From the NCBI GenBank assembly GCA_947846985.1, contig CANTUZ010000026.1:53922730-53986729 (forward strand): a DNA stretch of 64,000 nucleotides. Direction: 5' to 3'. The notes under the pieces were generated by a model. It saw only the letters and a program-made list of their open reading frames with translations, did not search any database and had not been told where the DNA came from. Shown piece by piece: positions 11,243 through 23,319 of the stretch. Position 1 is the first letter of the stretch, and the number at the start of each line of letters is the position of its first letter. The position numbers and the translations under genes were made by a program. Source of the stretch: Fratercula arctica (taxonomy: Eukaryota > Chordata > Aves > Charadriiformes > Alcidae).

Positions 11243-13300
11243 ATCATAGAATCATAGAATCATTTAGGTTGGAAAAGACCCTTGGGATCATCAAATCCAA
11301 CCATCAATCCCACTCTGCAAAGTTCTCCTCTACACCATATCCCCTATCACCACATCTAAATGACTCTTAAACACATTCCAGGATGGTGACTCCACCACCT
11401 CCCTGGGCAGCCTATTCCAGTGTCTGACCGCTCTTTCTGTGAAGATTTTTTTCCTAATGTCCAGTCTAAACCTACCCTGTTGCAGCTTGAAGCTATTCCC
11501 TCTTGTTCTATCGCTAATTACCTGTGAGAAGAGACCGGCACCAATCTCTCTACAATGTCCTTTCAAGTAGTTGTAGAGAGTGAAGAGGTCTCCCCTCAGC
11601 CTCCTCTTCCTCAGACTAAACAGTCCCAGCTCCTTCAATCGCTCCTCATAGGATTTATTCTCCAGGCCCTTCACCAGCTTCGTTGCCCTCCTCTGCACTC
11701 GCTCCAGCACCTCGATATCTCTCTCGTATTGAGGTGCCCAAAACTGGACACAATACTCAAGGTGTGGCCTCACCAGTGCTGAGTACAGGGGGACAATCAC
11801 CTCCCTCCTTCTGCTGGTTGCACTATTTCTAATACAAACCAGGATGCCATTGGCTTTCTTGGCCACCTGGGCACACTGCTGGCTCATGTTCAGCCGTTTG
11901 TCAATTAGAACCCCCAGGTCCTTTTCTGCCAGGCAGCTCTCCAGCCACACTTCCCCAAGCCTGTAGCGATGCATGGGGTTGTTGTGGCCCAAGTGCAGGA
12001 CCTGGCACTTGACCTTGTTGAAGCTCATACCGTTAGCATTGGCCCATCGATCCAATGTATCCAAGTGTCTCTGTAGAGCCTCCCTGTCCTCATGCAGATC
12101 AACACTCTCGCCTAACTTGGTGTCATCTGCGAACTTACTGATGATACACTCTATGTCCTTATTGAGATCATCAATAAAGACGTTAAACAGAAATGGTCCC
12201 AACACCGAGCCCTTAGCAATATCACTTGTGACTGGCCGCCAACTAGATTTAACGCCATTGACCACCACTCTTTGGGACCGTCCATCCAGCCAGTGCTTGA
12301 TCCAGCAGATCATATGCTCATCCAGGCCATGAGCAGCCAGTTTTTCCATGAGAATTCTATGGGGAACAGTGTCAAATGCTTTTTGAAAGTCTAGCTAGAC
12401 AATATCCACAGCCTTTCCCTCATCCAATAATTGGGTCATCTTGTCATAGAAGGAGATCAGGTTCGTCAGGCAGGACCTGCCTTTCATAAACCCATGCTGA
12501 CTAGGCCTGATCCCCTGGTTGTCCATTATATGACTTGTAATGGCACTCAAGATGATCTGCTCCATGACCTTCCCTGCTACCGAGGTCAGACTGACAGGTC
12601 TATAGTTTCCCAGATCCTCCTTTCTGCCTTTCTTGTAGATGGATGCTACATTTGCTACCCTGCAGTCCGTTGGGACCTCCCCAGTTAGCCATGACTTCAG
12701 GTAAATAATGGAAAGTGGCTTGGGGAGCACGTCTGCCAACTCTTTCAGCACTCTTGGATGTAACCCATCCAGCCCCATAGACTTGTGTGCATCCAAGCGA
12801 TGTAGCAGGTCACTGATCACTTCCTCTTTAATCGTGATGACCTTGTTCAGCTTCCCCTCTCTGTCTCCTGGCTCATGAGGCTGGGTGCCCAGGGAACAGC
12901 TACTTCCACTGCGAAAGACTGAGGCAAAGTAGGCATCGAGCACATCAGCCTTTTTCTCATCCTTTGTGACTATGTTTCCCTCTGCATCCAATAAGGGAGG
13001 GAGATTTTCCCTAATCCTCCTTTTGTTGTTAATGAATTTATAGAAACATTTTTTGTTATCCTTAACAGCTGTAGCTAGGCTGAGCTCTAGCTGCGCTTTG
13101 GCCCTCCTAATTTTCTCCCTGCATAGCTTCACTACATCTTTATAGTCTTCATGAGAGACCTGCTCCTCTTCCAAAGGTCATAGACTCTCCTTTTGTTCTT
13201 GAGGTCCAGCCAAAGGTCCCTATTTAGCCAGGTCTGTCTCCTTCCCCACCTACTTATTTTTCGGCACACGGGGACAGCCTGCTCCTGTGCCTTTAAGATA
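11243..13300 (-). mobile_element. CR1 LINE, 5'-truncated, minus strand
   Basis: The minus-strand 3' end at 11243 carries the diagnostic CR1 terminal repeat: three copies of an ATGATTCT-type unit seen as atcatagaatcatagaatca on the plus strand. Upstream on the minus strand is the C-terminal two thirds of CR1 ORF2, in near-intact frame. Homology fades near 13300, where a frame reading a WLNRDLWLDL-type linker begins, so the endonuclease and ORF1 are lost. This is usual CR1 5' truncation during target-primed reverse transcription. The tail lacks the ccctgcccatggcaggg hairpin found in the copies at 15.1 and 23.1 kb, so it belongs to a different CR1 subfamily. No target-site duplication was seen, which is normal for CR1. 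Confidence 0.95.
11330..13236 (-). pseudogene. CR1 ORF2 reverse transcriptase remnant with one internal stop
   Basis: This encodes the linker, reverse transcriptase and C-terminal region of CR1 ORF2. From 13172 down to the natural stop at 11330-11332 the frame is continuous except for one TAG at 12395-12397. That TAG sits just before the [10 protein letters not shown] block, which is motif A of the polymerase palm. Upstream of the stop are the [21 protein letters not shown] and QHGFMKG blocks. Downstream are the LGPFLFN block and the catalytic FADD box (motif C, plus-strand positions 12122-12133). The C-terminal domain has the usual CR1 words [12 protein letters not shown] and [12 protein letters not shown] one-step frame change near 13175 separates it from the WLNRDLWLDL linker. 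The copy is non-autonomous because it lacks the endonuclease and has the stop. The low damage suggests it is relatively young. Confidence 0.92.
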
Positions 13301-13984
13301 GACAATCAGATAGACACTCTTCCACACACACCATCTCCTGCAGTTCTGTTTCTGGAAATCACAAGATTTGTCTAGGATCCAGATAAAAGTTCAGTATTTT
13401 CCTCATCTCTGAGCAATAACTGAAAAGAGTAGCCTGAAACATATGAAGAGCATTTCACAAAGGATCATTATCGGGGTTTATTATAGCATAGAGTAGTTTT
13501 TCTCTGGCCAGATATATTTTCTTCTATTTTTATTCTTAGCATTGTTTCACTTACTGAAAACAACACAGCAAGATGACACTGTGCTCCCCTTTGTTAAAGG
13601 TCAAAATTATTTTATAGTAAATTAGTCTCATGTAGATTTTTGTGCTAGTCAATTCTTTCTGGTTTATTTACTGCAACAACAATAATGGTAGGTAGAAAGA
13701 AGTATGCGTGTGTGAATTAATGTTCACTGGATTGTTTTTGACAACGTAGACTCTTGTTTCCAGTTTGCATTGTATAATGCTCATCAGTCAGTGTCAGGAA
13801 CTGTACGTGTGGCAGCAGCATCTTCTGGAACATTAGTTGCCATATTTAGTTGCTGTACTCTGTATGACGGCTAGTCATCCTCTGTTAGGAAATGGCAAGG
13901 CTGCGTCATTAGGTTGCAATAATGTCATCACTTGTACTAAAGTGTTGGCTATAAAGGGTTCTTATCAACATGTGTAAGTGGAAA
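13301..13984. other. Spacer between two head-to-head CR1 copies
   Basis: About 0.7 kb of AT-rich sequence with no recognised feature. It separates the 5' ends of the minus-strand and plus-strand CR1 elements. Confidence 0.6.
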
Positions 13985-15207
13985 GCAGAGGTGCCATGCT
14001 TGTCAACATGTAGGGGCTGGTGGGGAATGTGAAGCTCAAGGGCAACCTTGGCTGCAGTGACCTTGAGATCCTTAGAGTGGCACAGAGGGCACACAGCCTG
14101 GCAAAGTCATGGAGCAGATCCTCCTGGAAACTATGCTAAGGCACATGGAAAATAAGGAGGTGATTGATGACAGTCAACATGGCTTCACCAAGGGCAAATT
14201 GAGCCTGACAAATTTGGTGGCCTGCTACAATGGTATTACAGCATTGGTGGATAAGGGAAGAGCAACTGACATCATCTACCTGGACTTGTGCAAAGCATTA
14301 GACACTGTCCCGCCCCACATCCTGATCTCTAAATTGGACAGACAGGGATGTAACAGATGAACCAGTCAGTGGACAAGGAATTGGTTGGATGGCCTCACTC
14401 AAAGAGTTGCAGTCAACGACTCGATGTCCAAGTGGAGATCAGTGACAAGTGAAGTTTCTCATGGGTTGAGGCAATGCCAAGCACAAGTACAGGCTGGGTG
14501 GAGAATGGTTTGAGAGCAGCCCTGAGAAGAAGGACTTGGGGGTGTTGGTTGATGAGAAGCTCAACATGAGATGGCAATGTGCACCTGCAGTCTAGAAAGC
14601 AAATCGTATCCTGGGCTGCATCAAAAGAAGCGTGGCCAGCAGGTCAAGGGAGAAGATTCTACCCCTCTACTCTGCTCTGGTGAGACCCCACCTGGAGTAC
14701 TGTGTACAGTTCTGGGGCCCCCAACATAAGGAGGACATGGATCTGTTGGAGCAAGTCCAGAGGAGGGCCACAAAGATGATCAGAGGGCTGGAGCACTTCT
14801 CCTGTGAGAACAGGGAGAGTTGGGGTTGTTCAGCCTGGAGAAGAGAATTCACTGGGAAGACCTTATAGCAGCCTTCCAGTGCTTAAAGGAGGCCTACAGG
14901 AAAGATGGAGAGGAACTCTTTGTCAGGGAGTGTAGTGATAGGACGAGGTATAATGGTTTTAAACTGAATGAGGGGTAGTTTTAGATTTGATATTAGGCAG
15001 AAATTCTTTACTGTGAGGGTGATGAGGCACTGGAACAGGGTGCCCAGAGAAGCTGTGGGTGCCCCATCCCTGGAAGTGTTCAAGGCCAGGCTGGATGGGG
15101 CTTTGAGCAACCTGGTCTAGTGGGAGGTGTCCCTGCCCATGGCAGGGAATTGGAACTGGGTGGCCTTTAATGTCCCTTCTAACCCAAACGATTCTATGAT
15201 TCTTTGA
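13985..15207 (+). mobile_element. CR1 LINE with two internal deletions, plus strand
   Basis: The copy begins within the endonuclease segment: the translation near 14015-14070 reads GLVGNVKLKGNLGCSD, the CR1 endonuclease tail. It then jumps near 14080-14095 directly to the [10 protein letters not shown] block of the reverse transcriptase. A second jump near 14460 moves from just before the polymerase LGP...FADD region to the post-RT RYRLG-type block. The 3' end has the CR1 hairpin ccctgcccatggcaggg (15131-15147) and ends in cgattctatgattct near 15207. It belongs to the same hairpin-bearing CR1 group as the copy at 20.3 kb, but the deletions and stops make it older or more damaged. Confidence 0.93.
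14004..15120 (+). pseudogene. Broken CR1 ORF2, catalytic core deleted
   Basis: The longest open piece (14109-14360) starts at the [10 protein letters not shown] block and includes the QHGFTKG and [12 protein letters not shown] blocks. It ends at a TGA at 14358-14360. Later pieces keep [15 protein letters not shown] (14632-14868) and, in decayed frame, the ...[17 protein letters not shown] C-terminus, whose stop is at 15118-15120. The FADD catalytic box is missing because of the second deletion, so no reverse transcriptase activity is possible. The first deletion fuses endonuclease-tail sequence to the RT domain. At least one further frameshift lies near 14820. Confidence 0.9.
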
Positions 15208-18200
15208 CTCTAACTAATGAAAAGTATATTGCTTTTCAGAGCCCAGATTTAAAAAGCAATGAGTAAGAGCTTCTAAAGTTTTTTAAGTGCTCACAGCTTT
15301 TTTCTCAATGTTGTTTGTGCACATGTGTTTTCTTCCTCTAAAAAGAGCTTGTAAGAGCTCAAAGAAGACCCCTGAAGAGGAAGGGTGTAGACTTCTCCCC
15401 GAGATAGCAAAAAACTCATTAGTTTCTGTCAAAATGCAAACCATGCTTCTACAGAAGAAACTGAGACAGGTTTGAGCAGGACTGGTGAGGAAAGTATGGA
15501 ACTTTTTCAGGTTCCGCAGAATAATCTCTGCTTGAAGGATTTGCCAAATATAAGGAAATGCTAAAACCTGAAGGATATAGTGCATCTACAGCTGTTTGCG
15601 TACTACAGACTTTGTATACTATATCAACTCACCCTGCCTTCAAGATACTTCCATTTCTATCTCCAGTGTTGCAAAGTGCTTCTTTTTTGGTAGGGGAGGA
15701 AACATGATGGTATTCTACCCCCCAAAACCAGCTGCTTCTTGCACCAGAGTGGGGCATAAATCACCAGGAAAAAACCCATAGTGCAATAGCCAATAATGTC
15801 AATGTTTAAATAATCATCACTAAGCATATGCATTAACTCCTCATGGAGATAAATGAAATACATTGCCCCATTTCCTGCTAGTGTTCCACATTCATCCCTT
15901 ATTTGGTCTTATTTGCTATCTGAATTGCTGCAATTTAGGAGGAGGAGAGAGAGAGAGAATGAAGATAAGACTGGAGGCTGGAACAGTAATTTCTTCTAAA
16001 ATGCCTCTATAGCATATATTAACTGTATCAAAACTCAGCCCATTATGAAGCTGAAACATGAGCTGAGACCCTGTATGGCCATAATGCCATTAAGCTTGAC
16101 ATTTCTGGCACTGCCTGGAGCTGGGATTAATTTGTGACTTGACACTCTAATTGCATGAGTGTGGGTTAAAGGAGAGAAAGAGCAGTTATAAAAAAAGGAA
16201 GAGGGGGATTGCAGGCAGTTACAGCACATCAAACTGACCAGCTTCTTCTTCAGGTTCTAAGTGTGCAGAAATTTGCTAGAACCAGATCATTGCACTGTTG
16301 TATGTGGAAATGAGGGAGATATTGCATGACTTTTCAGAGGCAGACTTCAGTCTTGTGAAATTCTTTCTACCGACCCCTCTCTAATTTACATTACTCAGTT
16401 GCCCTGTGTCATGACTCCAGAGGACAGAGCTGTAGTTTTTCCACTTTGAAACAAGAATCCACAAGCACCTTCACCATACCCCTGTTGTTTGTTTGACTTA
16501 CTACACTTACAGTGTTTCCTTTGCTGGTTGTTTTCTGTGGCAGAAGTGTACCTCTAACTTCTGTCTCAGCAGTTTATAAGAAATTCTGCATGCTGTTAAA
16601 GAAACTGAGTCCGTCTGTTCTAGCTTCTTTGCCCATAACCCGTTAGTTTCCATTAATCTGCTTTTTTGCCTGAGCAGATTAGTAGTTTATTCCACAGATT
16701 GTCTTTAAACAGTTTTGCTTCATTTAAAAATGCATTAAAATAACTTCTATTGAAAGCAACCACATCCCCTCACACTTTCATAAACTTCTTCATGTAAGCT
16801 GAATCATTTCTCTTCTCCTGTTCTCAAACATTTTGACATCCATCCTAAACACATGCCTTTTGTACTGCTTTACAAGACATTTGATTTGAAGAAGACTGGT
16901 GACTAGATAAAGACAATCTGAATCCTTGAAAGCTGGTTTTCTTACATGATTCTCACTGTTACTGTATTTTATGTAGGATGTTATAACCAGGCACAGAACC
17001 TGGAGGAGACAAGACACATTGTAGAAACTTCATGCAAACTTGAGGAACATAAGAGTCGTATTTGTAGATGCTAGTAAGAGTTTTTTCAGTAAAGTCACAT
17101 GGTGGGTTATAAGCCTGTATTGAATATCACCCGCTCCACTAAACTGTAATGCAATTAAATATTTCCTGTATTTTGACAGAGAGTTTACAGGGGAACATGC
17201 TGTATGATACAGAAAAAAATATTATATCTCAGCTTTATAATATGCAGAAAGAAAATCTGGCATATATTAGAAATGGTATACCAAGAAATAGTAAGAACAA
17301 CAGATGTGTAGAATTTACACATGAAATTAGTTGTTTGCAATATGAGAAGATAATATGTTACTAAAACCACTCCATACAATGCCAATTTCAAGACATAAAG
17401 CTGGTGACTGGCAAGGAATTTTACAGGATATCTTCGAGAATGTCACTCAGCTTTAGAAAAAACAAATATTATAGCACAAATATTCTATGTTTTCCTTCTC
17501 AGGGGCAGAGCAATCCCAGAAACTTGTAAAATACCAGGCTCCCAATAGACACAAAATGGCTGATGGAAAAGAAAGCATGTCCTTCTTAAGAACATAAGCA
17601 AAAGACTTAAACATCAGAAAAGCATATTAATTACAGATTGGAATTAAACACAAGCAAGTTTTGAAGTTGAATCATATCATAGCTGTGCTCAGTGAGAAGA
17701 CTTAGGGATTCAGACACTTTCCAGCAGACAGCTTTCTGTTGAAAACTCACACATGCTTGCTTTCGTCCAAAAGAAGCTTCTAAGCAGAGAAGAGAAACAT
17801 TTGGTCCGTTTCACTCCATTTTAAAGGTAGCAAATGAAGAAAATAAGCCTCTTTCACAAACATCTGAGTCGGTGAAAATACCAAGTCTAAAGCAGCTTGA
17901 TCCTCTTGTTCTCTCAGCGTGTGTCCTCCTGTGCATGCCATCTATATATTAACTTTCTCATATCTTGGTGTTCGTGTCATTTAAGCTCAGAGAAGATTGC
18001 TGTTATTTAGCTAATAAAAACATTACAAAATGAGGTACTCTGATTTTTATGATTACCTCTTAAGATGTATCAATTGTTATCTAGCAATACATGATGAATT
18101 CTGATATTTCTTTCCTTCATTCTTTCAGTGCCCTGGTTACAATCACTGTGATTTTCTTTGCAGGACAATCAAGACGTCTGCAGGTCAAGCACAGCAACAC

Positions 18201-20284
18201 AAATTCCTCTTACAAAACACAGACATCAGTTTGAATCTCTTATCTCTATCCCCTGTATAATCAAAAGGGCATGAAGAACAAGCAGGACTAGATTTATCCA
18301 GGTTATTAATGATGCTATTGTCTTGTCTGCCCTGCCTCCTGTGCAATACCTGTCAGCAGAATAGCTGTGCAGCCTCTCCCATCTGTGTGAGACAACCCCG
18401 TATGACAAGTACATAATGTGTCGTCATAGCTTTTTTTAAAATTTTAACTTTGAATCTGATATTTATTTTTTAAAAATTCCTTGATTTATACGTACAACTA
18501 AAGCAATAGTTTTTAAGAAGAAAGGTTTTGGGGCATTGCCTGTTGCAACTCTCAGATGCTCTCAAAATATTTCAGAATGAATGTTTGAGGCTTACACAGC
18601 AGTAAAACCAACGTGCAGGAGAAGTGCAATCAATTCCTTCTGTGGAACAAGATATTTTCCATGCATCTATTTGTACATGAGGCTGCCTGCTTTTTATGTT
18701 GGGCTGGAGTGAGAACAAACAGTGCACAGCACATGTACCTCTGTGTTAGTGACATGACCTTTGCTACCTTTTGAAATGTTATCCTGGAAAGATTTTAATC
18801 AAAGGATTAAAGAAACCACTGAGCCGCTTCAAATTGATACTGGACAGTTTATAAGCAGGAGATACTGTAACAGTGGCAGCATTGTTAAACACTTACTTTG
18901 CATCTCTCCTTACAGGGAAACACAGAGATCAGTTCAAGCCAGAGATCAGTTTGCAAGTAATGACAGAGAACGAACTAGATCATGCACAGATTAGAGAATT
19001 GCTTCTTAAAACTTAAATCCACTTAATGCAGACAAAGCATGCTGCCCTGATGGCACTCATCTCTAAGTCTTAGAGGCTACAAACAAGGAAATAGGCAAAG
19101 CAGTAGCTGACTTTTTCCCTTCAAATCTTGGGATTCATTTTAGGGGATTGGGAAGTAGAGAAACAGACCTCATCATTTTAATTGTTTGAAAAGAAAGCAA
19201 AACATAACAATAAGAATTAACTTAAGAGTGATTTGTTTCATTTTTGGGGAGTCCTGAGGATATCCTAAGGAACCCAAAGCAAGGAGAGGAGGTCAGAAAG
19301 GGAAACAACTATAAAAAATCATGGAGAGAAGTTTAACTTAAAAATCTACTACACTACTTTGAATGTGATAAAATACCTGCCAAGTATTCGAATGTCAATG
19401 AGCGTGATAGACTGCAGACAAATAAAAGCAAATTAACTATTCAGACTTCCCACTTTGTGTATGTAAATGTCCACCCTCTGTATGGCACCAGTGTGGGCCC
19501 CTTACTTGATGTCCCAGCTGCTGGTCCTTTTTTGAGAGGTCATCCTCGTACCCGTCATATGAGATCAAGTGTTCATGGCATTATGCTGGCAGTGGCGGGG
19601 AGGAAGTCTCTGGCAGGCAGAATAATCAGCTTTTAACATTTTCAAAAACTGATTACAACGCAAAATTAAGAATCTTAGTGCTGGCCTCCTCTGCATCAGG
19701 CAGGGGCGGATGTTTGGATCTGTGGATGAAGAGGGCTGGCGCAGGCATAGGCCTCATCTCCCTGTAATTACAATGGATTTGCAGCTGGTCTGACAGTCCT
19801 ACTGGAGATGTGGTACAAAGCAGAGATCCAACCAGCCCATCTATTTTAAAGGCATTTGGAGACCAGGTGAATGAGTCACGAGGGAAAGCACATTTCTCAC
19901 AAAATGACCAGATTTTGCATGTGTGCATTCGTACCCGCTCTTATTATGTTCTCATTTTAATTTTATTGTCACAATTGCATTCTCAATGGTTTGTTGTGAT
20001 GCCTTGATGCTTTTCTGAAATTGAGGGGGAAATGACTCGGGAGTGCTATGAAAATATGAGTTGGTCTGTTTCTATCCAGTACTTGATTCATTTCCAGGCT
20101 GTTCTGTTCAGAACAACAGGGGGAAAAGCGATACTCCAATTAATAATTTTTCAAAACTTGCAATTTACATGACACGGGTAGTTTTTTCTGAAGCTGTGAC
20201 AATACCAGGAGAAATTATAAGAGAGCTGGTAAGCTGTTCTGCATAAACCAGAAGCAAATAGATTTTATTTAAGAAGGGGACGAT
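15208..20284. other. Unannotated AT-rich sequence
   Basis: No gene or clear transposon was found. A GA-rich run lies at 15941-15958. The interval 19490-19960 is less AT-rich, with TAATTA-type and AP-1-like (tgagtca) words, and could include conserved non-coding sequence. That is only a suspicion. Confidence 0.55.
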
Positions 20285-20392
20285 GCACCGGGACACCCCA
20301 AGGGAATCAAGGGAGATCCGCACAAGAGGGTGACATGGCCAGCCCCGCTGAAGTGCCTCTAGGTGAATACACGCAGCTTGGGCAAAAAACAG

Positions 20393-21219
20393 GATGAGTT
20401 AAGGGCCACTGTGCTGCTGGAAAGCCATGACATAGTGGCTGTTACTGAAACTTGGTGGGATGATTCCATTACTAGAATGTAGGGATAGACAGATACAAGC
20501 TCTTTAGGAAGGACAGGCAGGGTAGGAGGGGAGCAGGTGTTGCCCTCTACATCAGTAACCAGCTAGAATCGATGGAGCTCCGTATGGGGAAGGACGATGA
20601 GCTGGTTGAGAGTGTATGCGTTAAGATTAAAGGGAAGAGAGGGGAAGGTGATGTTATAGTAGGGATCTGCTACAGGCCACCTCACCAGCAGAGCCAAGAA
20701 GATGAGGCCCTCAATAGGCAGATAGAAGTGGCTTCCCGTTCACAGGCCCTGGTCCTCGTGGGGGATTTCAACCACCCTGACATCTGCTGGAGGGACAACA
20801 CAGCAAGGCACCAGCAATCCAGGGTGTTCTTGGAATGCATTGATGACAACTTCCTCCTCCAAATGGTAGAGGAACCAACAAGAGAAGGTGCTATGCTGGA
20901 CCTCGTTCTCACCAGCAGGGAAGGGCTGGTGACCAACTTGAGGCTCAGGGATAACCTTGGCTGCAATGACCATGAAGCGATAGAATTTAAGGTCCTCAGG
21001 GCAACTAGGAGGATGTATTCCAAGCTTATGACCCTGGACTTTAGGCATGCAGACTTTGATCGCTTCAGGGATCTGCTGGCCACAGTGCCGTGGGACAAAG
21101 CCCTAGAGGGAAGGGGGGCCCAGGACAGCTGGTCAGTATTCAAGGATCACCTTCTCCATGTCCAGGAGCAAAGTATACCAACAAGGAGGAAGGCAAAGTA
21201 TACTGACAAAGAATGCTAG
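20393..21219 (+). pseudogene. CR1 ORF2 endonuclease domain remnant (APE type)
   Basis: This encodes the apurinic/apyrimidinic-like endonuclease that nicks target DNA for CR1 insertion. The catalytic glutamate block reads AVTETWWDDS (about 20438-20467). A frameshift follows near 20470, and the next frame (from 20476) gives NVGIDRYKLFRKD, then an open frame from 20572. In that 215-residue frame the GDFNHPDICW block is at residues 64-73 and the terminal DH pair (CNDHEAIEF) at 131-139. The usual CR1 form is SDHE, so the serine before DH is replaced by asparagine. The frame ends at 21219, while the RT continues in another frame from about 21158 or later. A frameshift therefore lies in the linker. 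Confidence 0.9.
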
Positions 21220-23077
21220 GAGACCTGCCTGGATGAACAAGGAGCTCCTGGACACACTGTCACACAAAAAGAATCTTTACAAGGAGTGGAAGAAAGGACA
21301 GCTGGAATCGGGGGCATATAAGGAAGCTGTCCAAGCAGCAAGAGACCTGGTGAGAAAACCTAAAGCTCAGTTAGAATTAAATCTAGCCAGGGAGATCAAG
21401 GGAAACAGCAAAAATTTCTATAGGTATATTAATGGTAAGAAGACGACTAGGGAAGGTGTGGGCCCCCTCAGAAAGGAAATGGGAAAACTGGTGACAAGTG
21501 ATATGGAGAAGGCCAAGGTTCTCAACGACTTCTTTTCCTCAGTCTTCACTGGCAACGGCTCCAGCCACACTCCCGGAGTCACAGAAGATAATGGCAGGGG
21601 TTGGAAAGAACTGCCCATTGTAAGTGAAGATGAAGTTCGTGGCCATCTGATGAACCTAAAAGTGTACAAGTCCATGGGACCTGATGGGATACACCCACAG
21701 GTACTGAGGGAACTGGCAGATGAGGTTGCTAAACCACTCTCTATTATATTCCAAAAGTCACAGCAGTCTGGCGAGGTCCCCACTGACTGGAAAAGGGGAA
21801 ACATAATCCCCATTTTCAAAAAGGGAAAGAAGGAGGAACCAGGGAACTACAGGCCAGTCAGTCTCACCTCTGTGCCTGGTAAGATTATGGAGCAGATCCT
21901 CCTGGAGGCACTGCTGAGACAGAAGAATAACAAATCGTGCCTGACAAACCTGGTGGCCTTCTATGAGAAGGTCACAACATCAGTAGACAAGGGGAGAGCA
22001 ACTGACATAATTTACCTGGACCTGAGCAAAGCCTTTCACACTGTCCCATATGACATCCTGGTCTCCAAGCTGATAAAATATGCGTTTGATGGACTGACAA
22101 TTCAGTGGATAAAGAACTGGCTTGATGGCTGCACCCAAAGAGTGGCTGTCAATGGGTCCATGTCCAGGTGGAGGCCAGTGATGAGTGGAGTCCCTCCAGG
22201 ATCAGTACTGGGACCGGTCTTGTTTAACATCTTCGTCAGTGACATGGACAGTGGCATAGAGTGCACCCTCAGCAGGTTTGCTGACGACACCAAGCTGTGT
22301 GGAGTGGCTGACATGCCGGAGGGAAGAGATGCCATCCAGAGGGACCTTGACAGGCTGAAGAGGTGGGCCCATGCCAACTTCATGTAGTTCAACAAGACCA
22401 AGTACAAGGTCCTCCATCTGGGTTGGGGCAATCCCAAGCACCGATATAGGCTGGGCAGTGACTAGTTTGAGAGCAGCCCTGAAGAAAAGGACTTGGTGGT
22501 ACTGGTGGACGAGAGGCTCAACATGAGCCGTCAGTGTGCACTAGCAGCCCAGAAAGCCAATCATGTCCTGGGATGCATCAAGAGAAGTGTGGCCAGCAGG
22601 TCAAGGGAGGTGATTCTCCCCCTCTCCACTCTCGTGAGACCCCACCTGGAGTACTGCATCCAGTTCTGGAGCCCCTACTACAAGAGACATATGGACGTGC
22701 TGGAGCGTGTCCAGAGAAGGGCCACGAGGATGATCAGAGGGCTGGAGTACCTCTCCTATGAGGACAGACTGAGAGAGTTGGGGTTGTTCAGTCTGGAGAA
22801 AAGAAGGCTCCGAGGAGACCTTACAGTGGCCTACAAGTATCTTAAGGGGGCCTACAAGAAAGCTGGTGAGGGACTTTTTAGGATGTCGGGTAATGGTAGG
22901 ACTAGAGGGAATGGATTAAAACTAGAGATGGGTCGATTCAGATTGGACGTTAGGAAGAAGTTCTTCGCCATGAGGGTGGTGAGACATTGGAACAGGTTGC
23001 CCAGAGAGGTTGTGGAAGCCCCATGCCTGGAAGTTTTTAAGGCCAGGCTGGATGGGGCTCTGAGCAACCTGATCTAG
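21158..23077 (+). pseudogene. CR1 ORF2 reverse transcriptase and C-terminal domain, two stops
   Basis: This is a reverse transcriptase of the CR1 LINE clade. In order it shows [11 protein letters not shown] (linker), [47 protein letters not shown] (motif A), [12 protein letters not shown] and FADDTKL (motif C, nucleotides 22277-22288). Odd points are these. Motif A has histidine (codon 22037-22039) where CR1 normally has the second aspartate of KAFD. About 15-20 residues are missing between EALLRQ and NKSCLTNL near 21915, removing the QHGF block. In-frame TAG codons occur at 22385-22387 and 22463-22465. After these the same frame runs through [14 protein letters not shown] and [11 protein letters not shown] to the natural stop at 23075-23077. 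Confidence 0.93.
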
Positions 23078-23164
23078 TGGGAGATGTCCCTGCCCATGGC
23101 AGGGGGGTTGGAACTACGTGATCTTTAAGGTCCCTTCCAACCCTGACAATTCTATGATTCTATA

Positions 23165-23319
23165 GCGTAAGTATACAAGAATGTTAAGAACTCAGTAATA
23201 GGTATGAATCTACCACAGGTAATGGAAGTGGAGCATTTCACCTACTTCTAGAATTTCTTTGTTTTAGACAGTTCAGCGAAATATCTAAAGGCTGTATCTC
23301 TGGACTGATGAAAGATGAC
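23165..23319. other. Short unique spacer between CR1 and solo LTR
   Basis: This is 155 bp of AT-rich sequence. Its last five bases (atgac, 23315-23319) are the left copy of the LTR target-site duplication. Confidence 0.7.

Larger units (their letters stand above)
20285..23164 (+). mobile_element. CR1 LINE with endonuclease and RT, plus strand (about 2.9 kb)
   Basis: This is the longest CR1 in the window. It starts near the ORF2 N-terminus (an AEVPLGEYTQLG translation at about 20348-20386) and continues through the endonuclease, reverse transcriptase and C-terminal domains. The 3' UTR follows the stop at 23077. It contains the ccctgcccatggcaggg hairpin (23088-23104) and ends in acaattctatgattctatag at about 23164. 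ORF1 and the 5' UTR are absent, so it is 5'-truncated relative to a full CR1 of roughly 4.5 kb. It carries at least two frameshifts, two in-frame stops and one small deletion, so it is dead. Confidence 0.95.

Noticed and set aside
11555..12688. Plus-strand frames opposite the minus-strand CR1
   Set aside because: These are shadows of the minus-strand CR1 ORF2 frame.
20682..21143. 153-codon minus-strand frame opposite the CR1 endonuclease
   Set aside because: It is antisense to a clear CR1 coding region and is a shadow frame.
21418..22441. Several 79-133 codon minus-strand frames opposite the CR1 RT
   Set aside because: These are shadows of the real plus-strand CR1 ORF2.
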